A stretch of DNA of 64,000 nucleotides from Mesorhizobium sp. M2E.F.Ca.ET.219.01.1.1 (GCF_004016445.2 NZ_SADT02000002.1:744001-808000); one strand, 5' to 3'. Positions 44,547 through 53,450 are shown, counted from the stretch's first letter. Numbers and translations: made by a program. Notes: generated by a model not told the origin, from the sequence alone.

Positions 44547-45005
44547 TTACTCTCCGCCCATCTCCTTCTTGAAGGTCTCGAAGTCGACCTGCATGCCGTT
44601 GAAGATGGTGCTCCAGTGGCGCGTCAGCGCCGCCATTGTCACGGCTTCCTGGATTTCCTCGTCGGTGGCGCCGGCGCGCTTGGCGTCCTGAGTGTCGGAC
44701 CAGATGCAGTAGCTGCAGGGGATCTGCGCCGCGACCGCGAGCGAGATCAGCGACTTCACCTTCGGCGGCAGCGCCGTCTTGTCGCTGAGCTCGATGGCCT
44801 TGACCTCGGCCCATGCGCCGGGCAGACCGGCTTTCGGGAACTGTTTGACGAAGCTCGGCACGCCGCCCATCGTCGACTGGATATCCTTGAGGGTGGCGTC
44901 GTAATCATCGGCATGGGCGGGCGCGGAAACCAGCACCGCGGCCAATATGGAAGCCGCGGCGAGCGAAGCGGAACGAAGGCAGGAATGCATGCGAATGACG
45001 GACAT
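44547..45005 (-). CDS. Exported carboxymuconolactone decarboxylase/AhpD-like protein
   Basis: 152 residues from ATG with AGGAGA upstream. A signal peptide ends near SAPAHA-DDY. The mature domain has the AhpD-type redox motif in QIPCSYCIWSDT with downstream histidine in TRHWSTIF. Cytosolic AhpD family members are peroxidase partners; a periplasmic form would act as a thiol-based peroxidase or related redox enzyme. Divergent from a TetR gene with two operator-like palindromes between, so probably induced by its ligand or stress. Confidence 0.85.
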   Translation of the reverse strand: MSVIRMHSCLRSASLAAASILAAVLVSAPAHADDYDATLKDIQSTMGGVPSFVKQFPKAGLPGAWAEVKAIELSDKTALPPKVKSLISLAVAAQIPCSYCIWSDTQDAKRAGATDEEIQEAVTMAALTRHWSTIFNGMQVDFETFKKEMGGE

Positions 45006-45030
45006 GAAGTTCTCCTCTGGTTTTTGTTAG

Positions 45031-45045
45031 CCTTACGATGTAAGG
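45031..45045. promoter_or_regulatory. TetR operator candidate 1
   Basis: CCTTACGATGTAAGG: arms CCTTAC/GTAAGG around three bases, upstream of the AhpD-like start in the divergent gap. Confidence 0.7.
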
Positions 45046-45060
45046 TAAGTGAACGATGAA

Positions 45061-45075
45061 CCTTACAGTGTAAGT
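45061..45075. promoter_or_regulatory. TetR operator candidate 2
   Basis: CCTTACAGTGTAAGT repeats the first palindrome with one arm mismatch, exactly 30 bases downstream, i.e. about three helical turns, on the same face of the DNA. It lies next to the TetR start. Confidence 0.7.
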
Positions 45076-45089
45076 TGTCAAGCGCCGCC

Positions 45090-45758
45090 ATGGATGCACC
45101 CGGCAAAAAAAAGCGACCCCGCGGAAAGCTCTCCCGCGAGATGATCGAGGACGCCGCCTTCGAGGTGATCGAGCGGGAAGGGCTGTCCGGCTTTTCGATG
45201 CGCAAGCTCGCCGCCAGGCTCGGCTGCGAGGCGATGAGCATCTATCACCACTTTCCCTCGCAGGCGCATCTCTACGAGGCGCTGGTCGACCGGCAGATGA
45301 GCGGGCTTGTCATTCCCGACGACAGCCTGCCCTGGCGCGAACGGGCCCGCGTCGGCATGCAGGAGTTCCGCCGTGTCGCCACCGAGCACCCGGCCTTTGC
45401 GCCTTTTATCGTCGTCTACCGCATGAACTCGCCGCCTTGCCTTGCCAAGCTCAACGCCATCATCGGCCTGTTCGAGGATGGCGGCTTCGGTCCCGAGCTC
45501 AGCGCTCGCCTGTTCCGCGCCGCCGGCTACTATCTGATGGGCGCGATCCTCGACGAGACGGCCGGCTACGCCAAGGGGCCTTCTGCGGTCACCACGGTCA
45601 GCGACGAGGAACTGGCGCGCGACTATCCGAGCGTTGTGAAGGCCGGCGCCTATTTCGGCGCCGCGGATTTTGACAAGACATTCGAGCTTGGCCTGGAAAT
45701 GTTTCTGGACGAGATGGAGCGGGTCCGCGAAGCTGCCCGAGACCAACGCCGCTCGTAA
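45090..45758 (+). CDS. TetR-family regulator
   Basis: About 222 residues from the ATG at 45090 (MDAPGKKKRPRG). A TTG at 45075 would run through the operator. N-terminal HTH: LSREMIEDAAFEVIEREGLSGFSMRKLAARLGCEAMSIYHHF, the classic TetR pattern; the C-terminal ligand domain has a TetR_C-like helix bundle. No good ribosome-binding site is seen, so the mRNA may be leaderless or nearly so. Likely represses itself and the divergent AhpD-like gene through the twin palindromes. Confidence 0.88.
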   Translation: MDAPGKKKRPRGKLSREMIEDAAFEVIEREGLSGFSMRKLAARLGCEAMSIYHHFPSQAHLYEALVDRQMSGLVIPDDSLPWRERARVGMQEFRRVATEHPAFAPFIVVYRMNSPPCLAKLNAIIGLFEDGGFGPELSARLFRAAGYYLMGAILDETAGYAKGPSAVTTVSDEELARDYPSVVKAGAYFGAADFDKTFELGLEMFLDEMERVREAARDQRRS

Positions 45759-45797
45759 GAAATGGCTGCCGACCGAAGAAACCAGCCAAGGGTTTGA

Positions 45798-46427
45798 ATG
45801 CGCTTCCTCTCTGTCCTTCTCCTCATCGCCGGCGCCGCCATCGGTATCTTCTATCCCTGGGCGATGAGCAATTTTTCCGGCCACGCCATCGGCACTTATC
45901 GCGTTTATGAGGGTGGCCGTTTCCGGCCGGCCACCGTGCAGCTTGCCGCAAGCGATGCGCCGGTGCGGGTGCTGGTCGACTTGACCGCGCGGGCAGAGCG
46001 CGTCGCGGGCCAGCAGCGCACGGTGCTGACGCTGACGGCTGCGAGCGGCGGCCGCACGGCGCTGGCCTCGACGCTCTCCTTCAACCATACCGACAATCCG
46101 CGCCAGGTCAGTCCGCAACTGCCCGACAAGATCTTTCGCGACGAGGCCGGCGTCATCGACAGGGTCACGCCCGGCCCTTACGTCTTCACCGTTGGCCCGG
46201 GCGATGCCGATGGCATCGACATGCGCGCGGTCGATCTCATCCTGCGCGCCGGTACCGGCTCGATCGACGAGCGCGCTGAGCCGGCCGGCTATACGCTGAT
46301 GGGCGTCGGCCTTGCCGGACTGGTGCTGTCGCTGGCCTTTGGCCGCCGCGGTGGCGGGTCTCCGCAAAATCCCAATTCGCAGCCGCCACCGCCGCGCTGG
46401 GGCCGCAACGGTTCGCCACGAGCATGA
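45798..46427 (+). CDS. Hypothetical membrane-anchored protein
   Basis: 209 residues. One N-terminal hydrophobic segment (FLSVLLLIAGAAIGIFYPWAM), a ~150-residue predicted beta-rich extracytoplasmic part, a second membrane segment (YTLMGVGLAGLVLSLAFG) and a Pro/Asn-rich tail. No family recognised. Its stop codon TGA (46425-46427) lies inside a GCATG-type repeat that starts at 46422, so the C-terminal end is set by the repeat. Confidence 0.65.
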   Translation: MRFLSVLLLIAGAAIGIFYPWAMSNFSGHAIGTYRVYEGGRFRPATVQLAASDAPVRVLVDLTARAERVAGQQRTVLTLTAASGGRTALASTLSFNHTDNPRQVSPQLPDKIFRDEAGVIDRVTPGPYVFTVGPGDADGIDMRAVDLILRAGTGSIDERAEPAGYTLMGVGLAGLVLSLAFGRRGGGSPQNPNSQPPPPRWGRNGSPRA

Positions 46428-46466
46428 TGCCGAAAAGTGTGAAGCGGTTTTCGGCCGACATCATGC
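46422..46466. repeat. GCATG-type palindromic repeat, copy 3
   Basis: GCATGATGCCGAAAAGTGTG opens the element and GACATCATGC closes it. Almost identical to copy 1 at 13940-13984. It supplies the stop codon of the preceding gene and ends 20 bases before rlmJ. Confidence 0.8.
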
Positions 46467-46485
46467 TCTTCAGAGTGAGGCGCGC

Positions 46486-47334
46486 ATGAATTATCGCCAC
46501 GCCTACCACGCCGGCAATTTCGCCGATGTCGTCAAGCATGCCGTGCTTGCGCGCCTCGTCGAGTATCTCAAGCAGAAGGACAAGGCCTTCCGCGTCATCG
46601 ATACCCATGCCGGGATTGGCCGCTATGATCTTGCCTCTGCGGAGGCCGGCAAGACCGGTGAGTGGCAGGGCGGCATCGGTCGGCTGGTGGAGGCGACGCT
46701 CGAGCCGCAAGCTGCGGCGCTGCTTCAGCCCTACCTAGAAGCGGTGCGCGCGCAAAATCCAGACGGCGGCCTCAAGCACTATCCCGGCTCGCCGCTGATC
46801 GTTCGCCATCTCCTGCGCAACCAGGACCGGCTGACGGCGGTCGAACTGCACCCGCAGGATGCCGCGCGGCTCAAATCGGTTTTCGCCGGCGATTTCCAGG
46901 CAAGAGTGATCGAGCTCGACGGCTGGCTGGCGCTGGGCGCACAACTGCCGCCGAAGGAAAAGCGCGGCTTGGTCCTCATCGATCCGCCCTTCGAGGAGGA
47001 AGGCGAGTTCTCCCGTCTGGTCGATGGCCTGCGCAAGGCGCACCGGCGCTGGCCGGGTGGCATCTATGCGCTCTGGTATCCGATCAAGGATCGCAGGGCG
47101 GTGACAGCCTTCCGCGCGGCGCTGAAGGAGACCGGCATTCCAAAGCAGCTCGACATTGCCTTCGAGATACGGCCCGGCTCGGATGAGCCCAGCCTCGACG
47201 GCAGCGGGCTGGTGGTGGTCAATCCGCCCTACACGCTGGAAGGCGAATTGAAGGTCCTGTTGCCCGCCCTGCACAAGGTGCTCGCCGTCCGGCAGCCGTC
47301 GCGCTGGACCTGCGATTGGCTGGCGGGCGAGTAA
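46486..47334 (+). CDS. rlmJ: 23S rRNA (adenine2030-N6)-methyltransferase
   Basis: 282 residues from the ATG at 46486. N-terminal MNYRHAYHAGNFADVVKH is the RlmJ hallmark; the N6-adenine methyltransferase motif IV appears as IDPPFEEEGEF, with the AdoMet region VIDTHAGIGRYDL. It methylates A2030 of 23S rRNA. Isolated gene; the upstream repeat may separate its transcript from the preceding gene. Confidence 0.93.
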   Translation: MNYRHAYHAGNFADVVKHAVLARLVEYLKQKDKAFRVIDTHAGIGRYDLASAEAGKTGEWQGGIGRLVEATLEPQAAALLQPYLEAVRAQNPDGGLKHYPGSPLIVRHLLRNQDRLTAVELHPQDAARLKSVFAGDFQARVIELDGWLALGAQLPPKEKRGLVLIDPPFEEEGEFSRLVDGLRKAHRRWPGGIYALWYPIKDRRAVTAFRAALKETGIPKQLDIAFEIRPGSDEPSLDGSGLVVVNPPYTLEGELKVLLPALHKVLAVRQPSRWTCDWLAGE

Positions 47335-47348
47335 GGCGCCTGCGTTCC

Positions 47349-48104
47349 TTACGCCAGCGCCGAGGGCGTCACGCCGGTCAGCCGCCGGCTTTCACGGATC
47401 AGGTGCGCCTGGTCGGCATAGCCGGCCTCGATGGCGAGCAGCGCGGTCGAGGCTTCGCCCTGCTGCCGCTGCATGCGACGGAAGCGGTGGAAGCGCAGGA
47501 TGCGGTCGAGCGTTTTGGGGCCATAGCCGAAAGCGTCCTCGAAACGCCGGCGCAGCGTCCGCTCGCTCATATGCAGCTGGCGTTGCAGGAACGGAACCAG
47601 CGGCGTTTCCGGCGGCAAACCTTCGTCGATGACGTCGAAGGCCCGGCCCATCTGCCGGTCGAGCGCAGCGCGTCCTTCCGTGTGCGCGCCAATCGTCTCC
47701 TCCAGGCACCCAACCAGATCGGCGAGGTTGGGCGTCGGTCTGATACGGTCTGAAAGCTCGCGGCTGCGCGTGCCCCATAATTCGCCGAGACCAAGCCGTC
47801 CGCCGACAATCTCGCCGGCCGGCACGCCGAGCCATCCCGCGGCCGCGCCCGGCCGGAAGCGGAAGCCGACGATCACCGCCCCGGCGGCAGGTGTCTCGAT
47901 TTGCGGCTCCTTGTCCGGCCCGGCCACGCGAAAGCGGCCGTCGATCCATTGCAGGTCGATCGTCGCGTCCGGGGTGATGACGATGGGTGGAACGCCTCGC
48001 TCGTCCATGCGGTGAACCCAGACCGCACAGAAGGCGTCGGCCAGGCCGCGAGGGGCGGGTCGTTCCCGGAAGAAGCCGGTGGTCTGTGCCAGGACCGGTT
48101 CCAT
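47349..48104 (-). CDS. AraC-family transcriptional regulator
   Basis: 251 residues from the ATG at 48104, which has GGAG five bases upstream; an in-frame ATG 18 codons earlier is possible. The N-terminal ~150 residues are a ligand/DUF6597-like domain (VWVHRMDERGVPPIVITPDATIDLQW). The C-terminal two-helix-turn-helix AraC domain is clear: MSERTLRRRFEDAFGYGPKTLDRILRFHRF and IEAGYADQAHLIRESRRLTGVTPS. Divergent from a VOC gene, which it probably controls. Confidence 0.88.
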   Translation of the reverse strand: MEPVLAQTTGFFRERPAPRGLADAFCAVWVHRMDERGVPPIVITPDATIDLQWIDGRFRVAGPDKEPQIETPAAGAVIVGFRFRPGAAAGWLGVPAGEIVGGRLGLGELWGTRSRELSDRIRPTPNLADLVGCLEETIGAHTEGRAALDRQMGRAFDVIDEGLPPETPLVPFLQRQLHMSERTLRRRFEDAFGYGPKTLDRILRFHRFRRMQRQQGEASTALLAIEAGYADQAHLIRESRRLTGVTPSALA

Positions 48105-48293
48105 TCTGTCTCCGATCTGCTCCGCTGATTTTCTCTTGCGGATCGGTGCGACGGCCATCCTTGGCCGAAATCTTCAATGCCGGGCACTTCATCCATGGCA
48201 GAACAGACGCAGCCTGCTGGCGCCCATCGGCGCCTTTGCCAAACCACATCCGATTTCGGACGTTGGTCACGAATATAGAAAGGAGTGAGAGAA

Positions 48294-48716
48294 ATGAAAG
48301 CTCGCATCACCGTATTGACGCTCGGCGTCGACGATCTGGAGGCCTCGCTCAAATTCTATCGCGACGGTCTCGGCCTGCCGACCGAGGGCATCATCGGCCG
48401 CGAATTCGAGCATGGCGCCGTCGCCTTCTTCGATCTCGCGGGCGGCCTGAAATTCGCCATCTACGAGCGCGCCAGCATCGCCTGGGATGCCACGGTGCCG
48501 CAAAGCGGCCGCAGCCCGACCGAATTGACCATCGGCCACAATGTCGGCAGCGAGGCGCAGGTCGACGCGGTGATGGCAGAGGCCGTCAAGGCTGGGGCGC
48601 GCGTGGTCAAGCCGGCGCAGAAAACCTTCTGGGGCGGCTATGCCGGGTACTTCCAGGATCCCGACGATCATCTGTGGGAGGTCGTCTACAACCCGGTCTT
48701 CATCCCCGAGGACTGA
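48294..48716 (+). CDS. VOC-family (glyoxalase/bleomycin resistance-like) protein
   Basis: 140 residues from the ATG at 48294 with AGAAAGGAG upstream. Two beta-alpha-beta-beta-beta modules: TVLTLGVDDLEASLKFYRDGLGLP and later QDPDDHLWEVVYNP, the usual VOC end with a metal-binding glutamate. Substrate unknown. The divergent AraC gene and the downstream DoxX gene form a small regulon-like group. Confidence 0.87.
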   Translation: MKARITVLTLGVDDLEASLKFYRDGLGLPTEGIIGREFEHGAVAFFDLAGGLKFAIYERASIAWDATVPQSGRSPTELTIGHNVGSEAQVDAVMAEAVKAGARVVKPAQKTFWGGYAGYFQDPDDHLWEVVYNPVFIPED

Positions 48717-48752
48717 ACGGAACGAAGCACATCGTCGAGAGAAGAGGCCGCC

Positions 48753-49115
48753 ATGCCTGTTCAAATGATCCAAGCTGTCGGCGCTCTCCTCATCGGCGGC
48801 GTGTTCGTCTTCGCCGGCGTGGAGCATTTCCTCAAATTCGGGGCGATGCGCGATTATCTGGCCGTGCAGAAATTTCCGGCTCCGGCGCTGATGCTGGCCG
48901 CCGGTTCGGCGGTCGAGATCATCGCGGGTTTCCTGCTTGCCGTTGGCATGGCCCGGCCCTTCGCCGCCGTCGCGCTGGTCCTCTTCACCCTGGCGACGAA
49001 CCTCATGCTGCTGCGCTTCTGGGCGAGCGCCGAGCCGGAGCGCCAGGTGCTGCGCAATGCGTTCCTGATCAACATCGCCGTCGTCGGCGGCCTGCTGCTT
49101 GCCGGCACGGTCTGA
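48753..49115 (+). CDS. DoxX-family membrane protein
   Basis: 120 residues with four membrane segments and the DoxX pattern GGVFVFAGVEHFLKFGAMRDYL, AAGSAVEIIAGFLLAVG. Members are often linked to quinone or thiosulfate oxidation or redox stress; no specific role can be read here. 36 bases after the VOC gene, likely co-transcribed. Confidence 0.85.
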   Translation: MPVQMIQAVGALLIGGVFVFAGVEHFLKFGAMRDYLAVQKFPAPALMLAAGSAVEIIAGFLLAVGMARPFAAVALVLFTLATNLMLLRFWASAEPERQVLRNAFLINIAVVGGLLLAGTV

Positions 49116-49226
49116 TTTGCCGGCGACTTTCGGAACGAAGCTTTGCGGAAACCATTGTTTTGCCACCCGCTTGACCGCCGCCAAGCGAATCCGCACAGTG
49201 CGTGCAACCGACCCTGAGAGGCTGTC

Positions 49227-49679
49227 ATGACTCGCTTCGCCCATTCCGCTCTTGCCGCGCTGGTTGCGCTGTCCACTCCCTTCGCCGCTCCGCTGGGCTT
49301 CACCCAGGCGGCGCGGGCCGCCGACCTTTCCGTCTACAGCGGCGACGATGGCAGCGTCTGCGGCGAAAGCTGGGTGCTGAGCAAGATCACCGACCGCTTC
49401 TCCTATCAGGTGCATCACGTGCCGCATCTGCCGGATGTCGCGATCACTGATTTCCGCAACATCCGCCAGCATCGCTATGAGCCGGCGAGCGACGAGTGGC
49501 CGATCGGCCGCCACTATTGCCGCGCCACCGTCAACCTGTCCGACGGCCGCGACCGCTCGATCTTCTACCTGATCGAGGAAGGCCAGGGCTTTGCCTCGAT
49601 CGGCGACAATGTCGAGTTCTGCGTCTTGGGCTTCGACCGCTGGCTGGTCTATAACGGCCGCTGCCGCGTGCTGCGCTGA
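49227..49679 (+). CDS. Exported hypothetical protein
   Basis: 150 residues. A signal peptide ends near AARA-ADL. The mature ~118 residues contain three cysteines (SVCGESW, HYCRATV, EFCVLGF) and GRCRVLR at the end, so one or two disulphides are likely. I do not recognise the family. It lies 16 bases before a LysE-family gene. Confidence 0.7.
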   Translation: MTRFAHSALAALVALSTPFAAPLGFTQAARAADLSVYSGDDGSVCGESWVLSKITDRFSYQVHHVPHLPDVAITDFRNIRQHRYEPASDEWPIGRHYCRATVNLSDGRDRSIFYLIEEGQGFASIGDNVEFCVLGFDRWLVYNGRCRVLR

Positions 49680-49695
49680 GGCGGCGCTGACGGGC

Positions 49696-50310
49696 ATGGA
49701 TATCACGACGCTGCTTGCCTTCGCGGCTGCATTCTTCGTGTTTGCCGCCAGCCCCGGCCCGGACAACATGACGATTGTCGCCCGCACGATCTCCAGCGGT
49801 GCCGCGTCGGGCATCGCCTATGGGGCCGGGACGGTGGTCGGCATCCTCATCTTTCTGGTGCTCGCCACCTTCGGGCTGTCGATCGTCGCGGCCAAGATGG
49901 CGGTCGTCATGACCGTGCTTCGCTATGGCGGCGCGGCCTATCTGATCTGGATGGGCATCAGGTTGTGGACCGCCATTCCCGTGGTGCCGGCATCGCAGCC
50001 GGTATCGAACCGGCGCGGCTTGCTGGCGACCTTCGCCACCGGCATCGCGCTCAACCTCGGCAATCCGAAGATGCCGCTGTTCTATGTCGCGCTGCTGCCC
50101 AACGTGGTCGGCGCGTCGCTCAACACAGGCGATCTTGGCGTGTTGGCGACGGTGATCCTGATTGTCGAGGCCGTGGTCATCGGCGGACATGTCCTGCTCG
50201 CCGGCCGCGCCCGCGGCCTCTTGCGCACACCAGCGATCGTGCGCCGCGTAAACCGCGCCGCCGGTGGCGTGATGATCGGCGCCGGCGTGGCCGTGGTCGC
50301 CACGCGCTGA
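49696..50310 (+). CDS. LysE/RhtB-family amino-acid exporter
   Basis: 204 residues from the ATG at 49696. Six membrane segments; the LysE signature FAASPGPDNMTIVARTISSGAASGIAYG is at the N terminus, and TGIALNLGNPKMPLFYVALLP is typical. Exports amino acids or related small metabolites. A longer frame upstream overlaps the exported protein and is not conserved. Confidence 0.9.
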   Translation: MDITTLLAFAAAFFVFAASPGPDNMTIVARTISSGAASGIAYGAGTVVGILIFLVLATFGLSIVAAKMAVVMTVLRYGGAAYLIWMGIRLWTAIPVVPASQPVSNRRGLLATFATGIALNLGNPKMPLFYVALLPNVVGASLNTGDLGVLATVILIVEAVVIGGHVLLAGRARGLLRTPAIVRRVNRAAGGVMIGAGVAVVATR

Positions 50311-50367
50311 CAGATGCCGGTTCAATGGCTGCTGATGGACAGCTGAGCTAGGCGCTGTCCCGCCGGC

Positions 50368-51627
50368 CTATCCTGAGTTGGTTTCACCGCCATCAGCCCG
50401 CGCGAGCAGCAGTGCGCGTTCCCGCTCATTGCCCGTCAGCCCGGCGGCGCGGCGGAATTCGGCGCGGGCTTCGTCTATCCGTCCGAGCTTCGCCAGAAGG
50501 TCGCCGCGCACCGTGGGCAACAAATGCGTATCCTTGAGCCGAGGTTCGTCCCGCAGCGCGTCGGCGATCGCCAACCCTTGCGCCGGCCCGAACGCCATGC
50601 CGGCAGCGACCGCCCGGTTGACCTCGACGATGGGCGAGGGCGCTGCAAGCGCAAGCGCCTGGTAGTATGCGGCGATGGCAATCCAGTCGGTGTCGGCCGC
50701 GCTTACGGCGCGCGCATGGCAGGCGGCGATCATCGCCTGCAGCTGATAGGGGCCAGGTGTCGGCGTCAGCGCCATCGCGCGGTTCAGCCCGTCGAGGCCG
50801 CGCCGGATCAGCGACCAGTCCCAGCGGCTGCGGTCCTGGTCGAGCAGAAGGACCGGGTTGCCCGTCGCGTCGATGCGGGCGCCAAAGCGCGACGCGCTGA
50901 GTTCCATTAGGGATAGCAGTGCAATCGCCTCGGGCTGCTCAGGCATCAGCGTCGCGAGCAGGCGGCCGAGGCGCATCGCCTCGTTGCTGAGATCGGCGCG
51001 CAGCCAGTCCGGTCCGGAGGAAGCGACATAGCCTTCGTTGAAGATCAGGTAGATCACCTCCAGCACGGCGCCGAGGCGCTCGCCCCGCTCCTGCCCGCGC
51101 GGCGTTTCGAAGGCGATGCCCGCATCGCGCAGCGTCCTTTTGGCGCGCACGATGCGCTGGGCGACGGTTGCCTCGGGCACCAGGAAGGCGCGCGCGATCT
51201 GAGGCGTAGACAGCCCGCCCAGCATCCTGAGCGCAAGCGCCGCGCGCTGTTCGGGCGGCAGCACCGGATGGCAGGCGGTGAAGATCAGCCGCAACAGATC
51301 GTCGTCGATGTCCTCGTCCAGCGCCGCCTCGATGTCGGGCATCTCGCGCTCCAGCTCGGCGAGGTCGACGGCCAGCTGGCGATGCTTGCCGTCGATCAGC
51401 ACTGTGCGGCGCAGCCGGTCGAGCGCCCGGTTGGTGGCGACCCGGGTCAGCCAGGCGGCCGGATTGTGTGGAATGCCTTCCCCGGGCCAGCGTTCCAGCG
51501 CTAGCACGAAAGCATCCTGCACCACCTCTTCGGCCAGCCCGACATCGCGCAAATAGCGGGTGAGCCTGGCGGCGAGCTTTGGTTGCTCGATCCGCCAGAC
51601 CGCTTCGATCGCCGCTGTGGCGGTCAA
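50368..51627 (-). CDS. ECF42-type RNA polymerase sigma factor
   Basis: 419 residues. Sigma-70 regions 2 and 4 (VVQDAFVLALERWP...PAAWLTRVATNRALDRLRR and LGGLSTPQIARAFLVPEATVAQRIVRAKRTL) are followed by a long C-terminal helical, TPR-like extension, the ECF42 layout. The start is read as TTG at 51627, overlapping the TGA of the DGPF gene (TTGA), because a longer frame runs back through that gene. It probably needs no anti-sigma factor and is coupled to the DGPF protein. Confidence 0.85.
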   Translation of the reverse strand: MTATAAIEAVWRIEQPKLAARLTRYLRDVGLAEEVVQDAFVLALERWPGEGIPHNPAAWLTRVATNRALDRLRRTVLIDGKHRQLAVDLAELEREMPDIEAALDEDIDDDLLRLIFTACHPVLPPEQRAALALRMLGGLSTPQIARAFLVPEATVAQRIVRAKRTLRDAGIAFETPRGQERGERLGAVLEVIYLIFNEGYVASSGPDWLRADLSNEAMRLGRLLATLMPEQPEAIALLSLMELSASRFGARIDATGNPVLLLDQDRSRWDWSLIRRGLDGLNRAMALTPTPGPYQLQAMIAACHARAVSAADTDWIAIAAYYQALALAAPSPIVEVNRAVAAGMAFGPAQGLAIADALRDEPRLKDTHLLPTVRGDLLAKLGRIDEARAEFRRAAGLTGNERERALLLARADGGETNSG

Positions 51628-52028
51628 CCCTTCAGCTCGCCGAACCCTTCGGCGGCTTTCTGGACGTCCTCGGGAAAATCGTTCATCTCGAAAACGCGCC
51701 GGACCTCGATGACGTCGTCCTCGCCGGCGGGGCAGCGGCGCGCCCATTCCACGGCTTCCTCGGGCGAGCGCACATCGATCACCCAGTAGCCGCCAAGCAC
51801 TTCCTTGACCTCCGCGAACGGGCCGTCGGTGACCGTCGGCTTGCCGCCCTTGAAGGAGACCCGCGCGCCCGAGGACGGTGGATGCAGCCCGTCGAGCGCG
51901 AGCAGCACGCCGGCCCGCTTCAACTCTTCATTGTATTTCATCATCGTCGCCACGGCTTCCGCTTCGGGCCTGACGTCGGGAGCCGCGGTCGCGTAGCCGC
52001 CGGGGATCATCAGCATCATGAAACGCAT
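51624..52028 (-). CDS. YCII/DGPF-domain protein
   Basis: 134 residues. MRFMMLMIPGG at the start, the diagnostic DGPFAEVKEVLGGYWVIDV and the ferredoxin-like YCII fold are visible. DGPF proteins are regularly found next to ECF42 sigma factors and are usual targets of them. Its stop overlaps the sigma-factor TTG start, so the two form one transcript. Enzymatic activity unknown. Confidence 0.9.
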   Translation of the reverse strand: MRFMMLMIPGGYATAAPDVRPEAEAVATMMKYNEELKRAGVLLALDGLHPPSSGARVSFKGGKPTVTDGPFAEVKEVLGGYWVIDVRSPEEAVEWARRCPAGEDDVIEVRRVFEMNDFPEDVQKAAEGFGELKG

Positions 52029-52207
52029 CGGTGTGTTGTCCTTCGTTGCTTGGTTGCGATGATACGACGAACGGGGATCGGCGGAATCGACAGGCGATGC
52101 GAATTATTTCGCGATGCCGGCGACCGGGCGAAGTGGCGCGGCGGTACGCGAGCCGGAGCCAGCCTCGTTCGCTGGCGCTGTCTCACGCGGCCTTGCCGCC
52201 TGACAGG

Positions 52208-52228
52208 TCAGGTAGCCCGGCTACCTGA
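52208..52228. terminator. Hairpin overlapping TetR 3' end
   Basis: TCAGGTAGC, three bases, GCTACCTGA. The minus-strand stop codon is within the left arm. No T-run, so a Rho-dependent end or mRNA-stability hairpin. Confidence 0.45.
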
Positions 52229-52831
52229 CAGATAAGCAGCGATCAGCTCGACGAGCTGCTTCTGCAATTCCGGCGCGTCGAGCATGTTGCGCCGCGCCGC
52301 GTTGTGGATCACGCCCTCGACCGCCGAGGAGAGCACGCGCGCCATCGTCTCGATATCCTTGCGGCGTCTGCGGTACTGCGCGACGGCCGTGGCGTAATGT
52401 TCGAGATAGCGCGCCTGGAACGAGGCATGCGCGGCGCGCGAGCCGCGGTCGCCGGGAGCCTCGTCGAGCAGCACCTGGTGCAGCGTCGGATGGATCGAGT
52501 GCGCGCCGATCATGCCGCGCACCAGCTCGCGCGCGAATTGCCTGAGCGGCTTCTCCTCCGCCGACGCTTGGCTGATCACCGACAGCACATGATCGAAGTG
52601 ACGGCGCCGGATCGCTTCGACCAAAGCGAGCTTGTCGGGGAAATATTGATAGAGCGAGCCGATGCTGACTCCCGCCGCCTCGGCCACCTTGTTGGTGGAA
52701 AAGCCGGCCCAGCCGAGCTCGCTCAGAACCTGAGCACCAGCCTCGATGATCGCCTCGACGGTGGCGATCGAACGTGCCTGGCGCGGTTGCTTGCGCATGC
52801 GCGCGGCCGGCTTGGCAATGCGAGTAGACAT
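52208..52831 (-). CDS. TetR-family regulator
   Basis: 207 residues. HTH: RQARSIATVEAIIEAGAQVLSELGWAGFSTNKVAEAAGVSIGSLYQYFPDK. The C-terminal ligand part resembles AcrR-type repressors. Divergent from a DinB-family gene across 70 bases, so probably controls it. The final codons lie in a hairpin, arms TCAGGTAGC and GCTACCTGA at 52208-52228. Confidence 0.9.
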   Translation of the reverse strand: MSTRIAKPAARMRKQPRQARSIATVEAIIEAGAQVLSELGWAGFSTNKVAEAAGVSIGSLYQYFPDKLALVEAIRRRHFDHVLSVISQASAEEKPLRQFARELVRGMIGAHSIHPTLHQVLLDEAPGDRGSRAAHASFQARYLEHYATAVAQYRRRRKDIETMARVLSSAVEGVIHNAARRNMLDAPELQKQLVELIAAYLSGSRAT

Positions 52832-52901
52832 GCTGGCCCGTCTCCCGAGAATATGAAGAGGATACTCACATTCATTTCACCAACGCAAATGGGCCGCAAA
52901 G

Positions 52902-53450
52902 ATGAGTGCCAAGACCTTGCTGAAGAGCCTGCTTGCCTACCAGGCCTGGGCGAACGATGAGCTCGTGGAGACGCTTGCCGGATTGGATCCGTCTCACGGC
53001 GCCGGAGAGCGACACGCCGCGATCCGCCTGATGAACCACATCCATGTCGTGTCGCGGATCTTTGCCGCGCATCTGAAAGGCGTGGCCCACGGCTATGCGA
53101 GCGACAATACGCCGGACACACCCGAGCCGCGCGCGCTGCGCGCCGCCCTTGCCGAGATCGATCGCTGGTATCTCGACTATCTCGAAACCATTTCGAAGCT
53201 GGCACTTGCCGAGCCGATCGCCTTCACCTTCACCGACGGCGACAAGGGCTGCATGACGCGGCAGGAGATGCTGACCCATGTCGTCCTGCACGGCGGCTAC
53301 CATCGCGGCGAGGTCGGCCGCATGCTGGCCGGGATCGCGGTCTCGCCGCCCTGGGATACCTACGCCGTGCACCTGCACCGGGCCGAGCCGGCGCGCCGCC
53401 TGCGGGGCGAACGCAAGTCGATCGAGATCGGCGGTGGGTCCAGAATATGA
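52902..53450 (+). CDS. DinB-family metal-dependent protein
   Basis: 182 residues. The four-helix DinB fold is visible with its three histidine positions: His in LMNHIHVVSRIF, and HVVLHGGYHRGEVG for the other two. Starts LLKSLLAYQAWANDELVE. DinB proteins bind Zn or Ni and often act as thiol (bacillithiol/mycothiol/glutathione) transferases. Divergent TetR gene suggests inducible control. Confidence 0.88.
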   Translation: MSAKTLLKSLLAYQAWANDELVETLAGLDPSHGAGERHAAIRLMNHIHVVSRIFAAHLKGVAHGYASDNTPDTPEPRALRAALAEIDRWYLDYLETISKLALAEPIAFTFTDGDKGCMTRQEMLTHVVLHGGYHRGEVGRMLAGIAVSPPWDTYAVHLHRAEPARRLRGERKSIEIGGGSRI

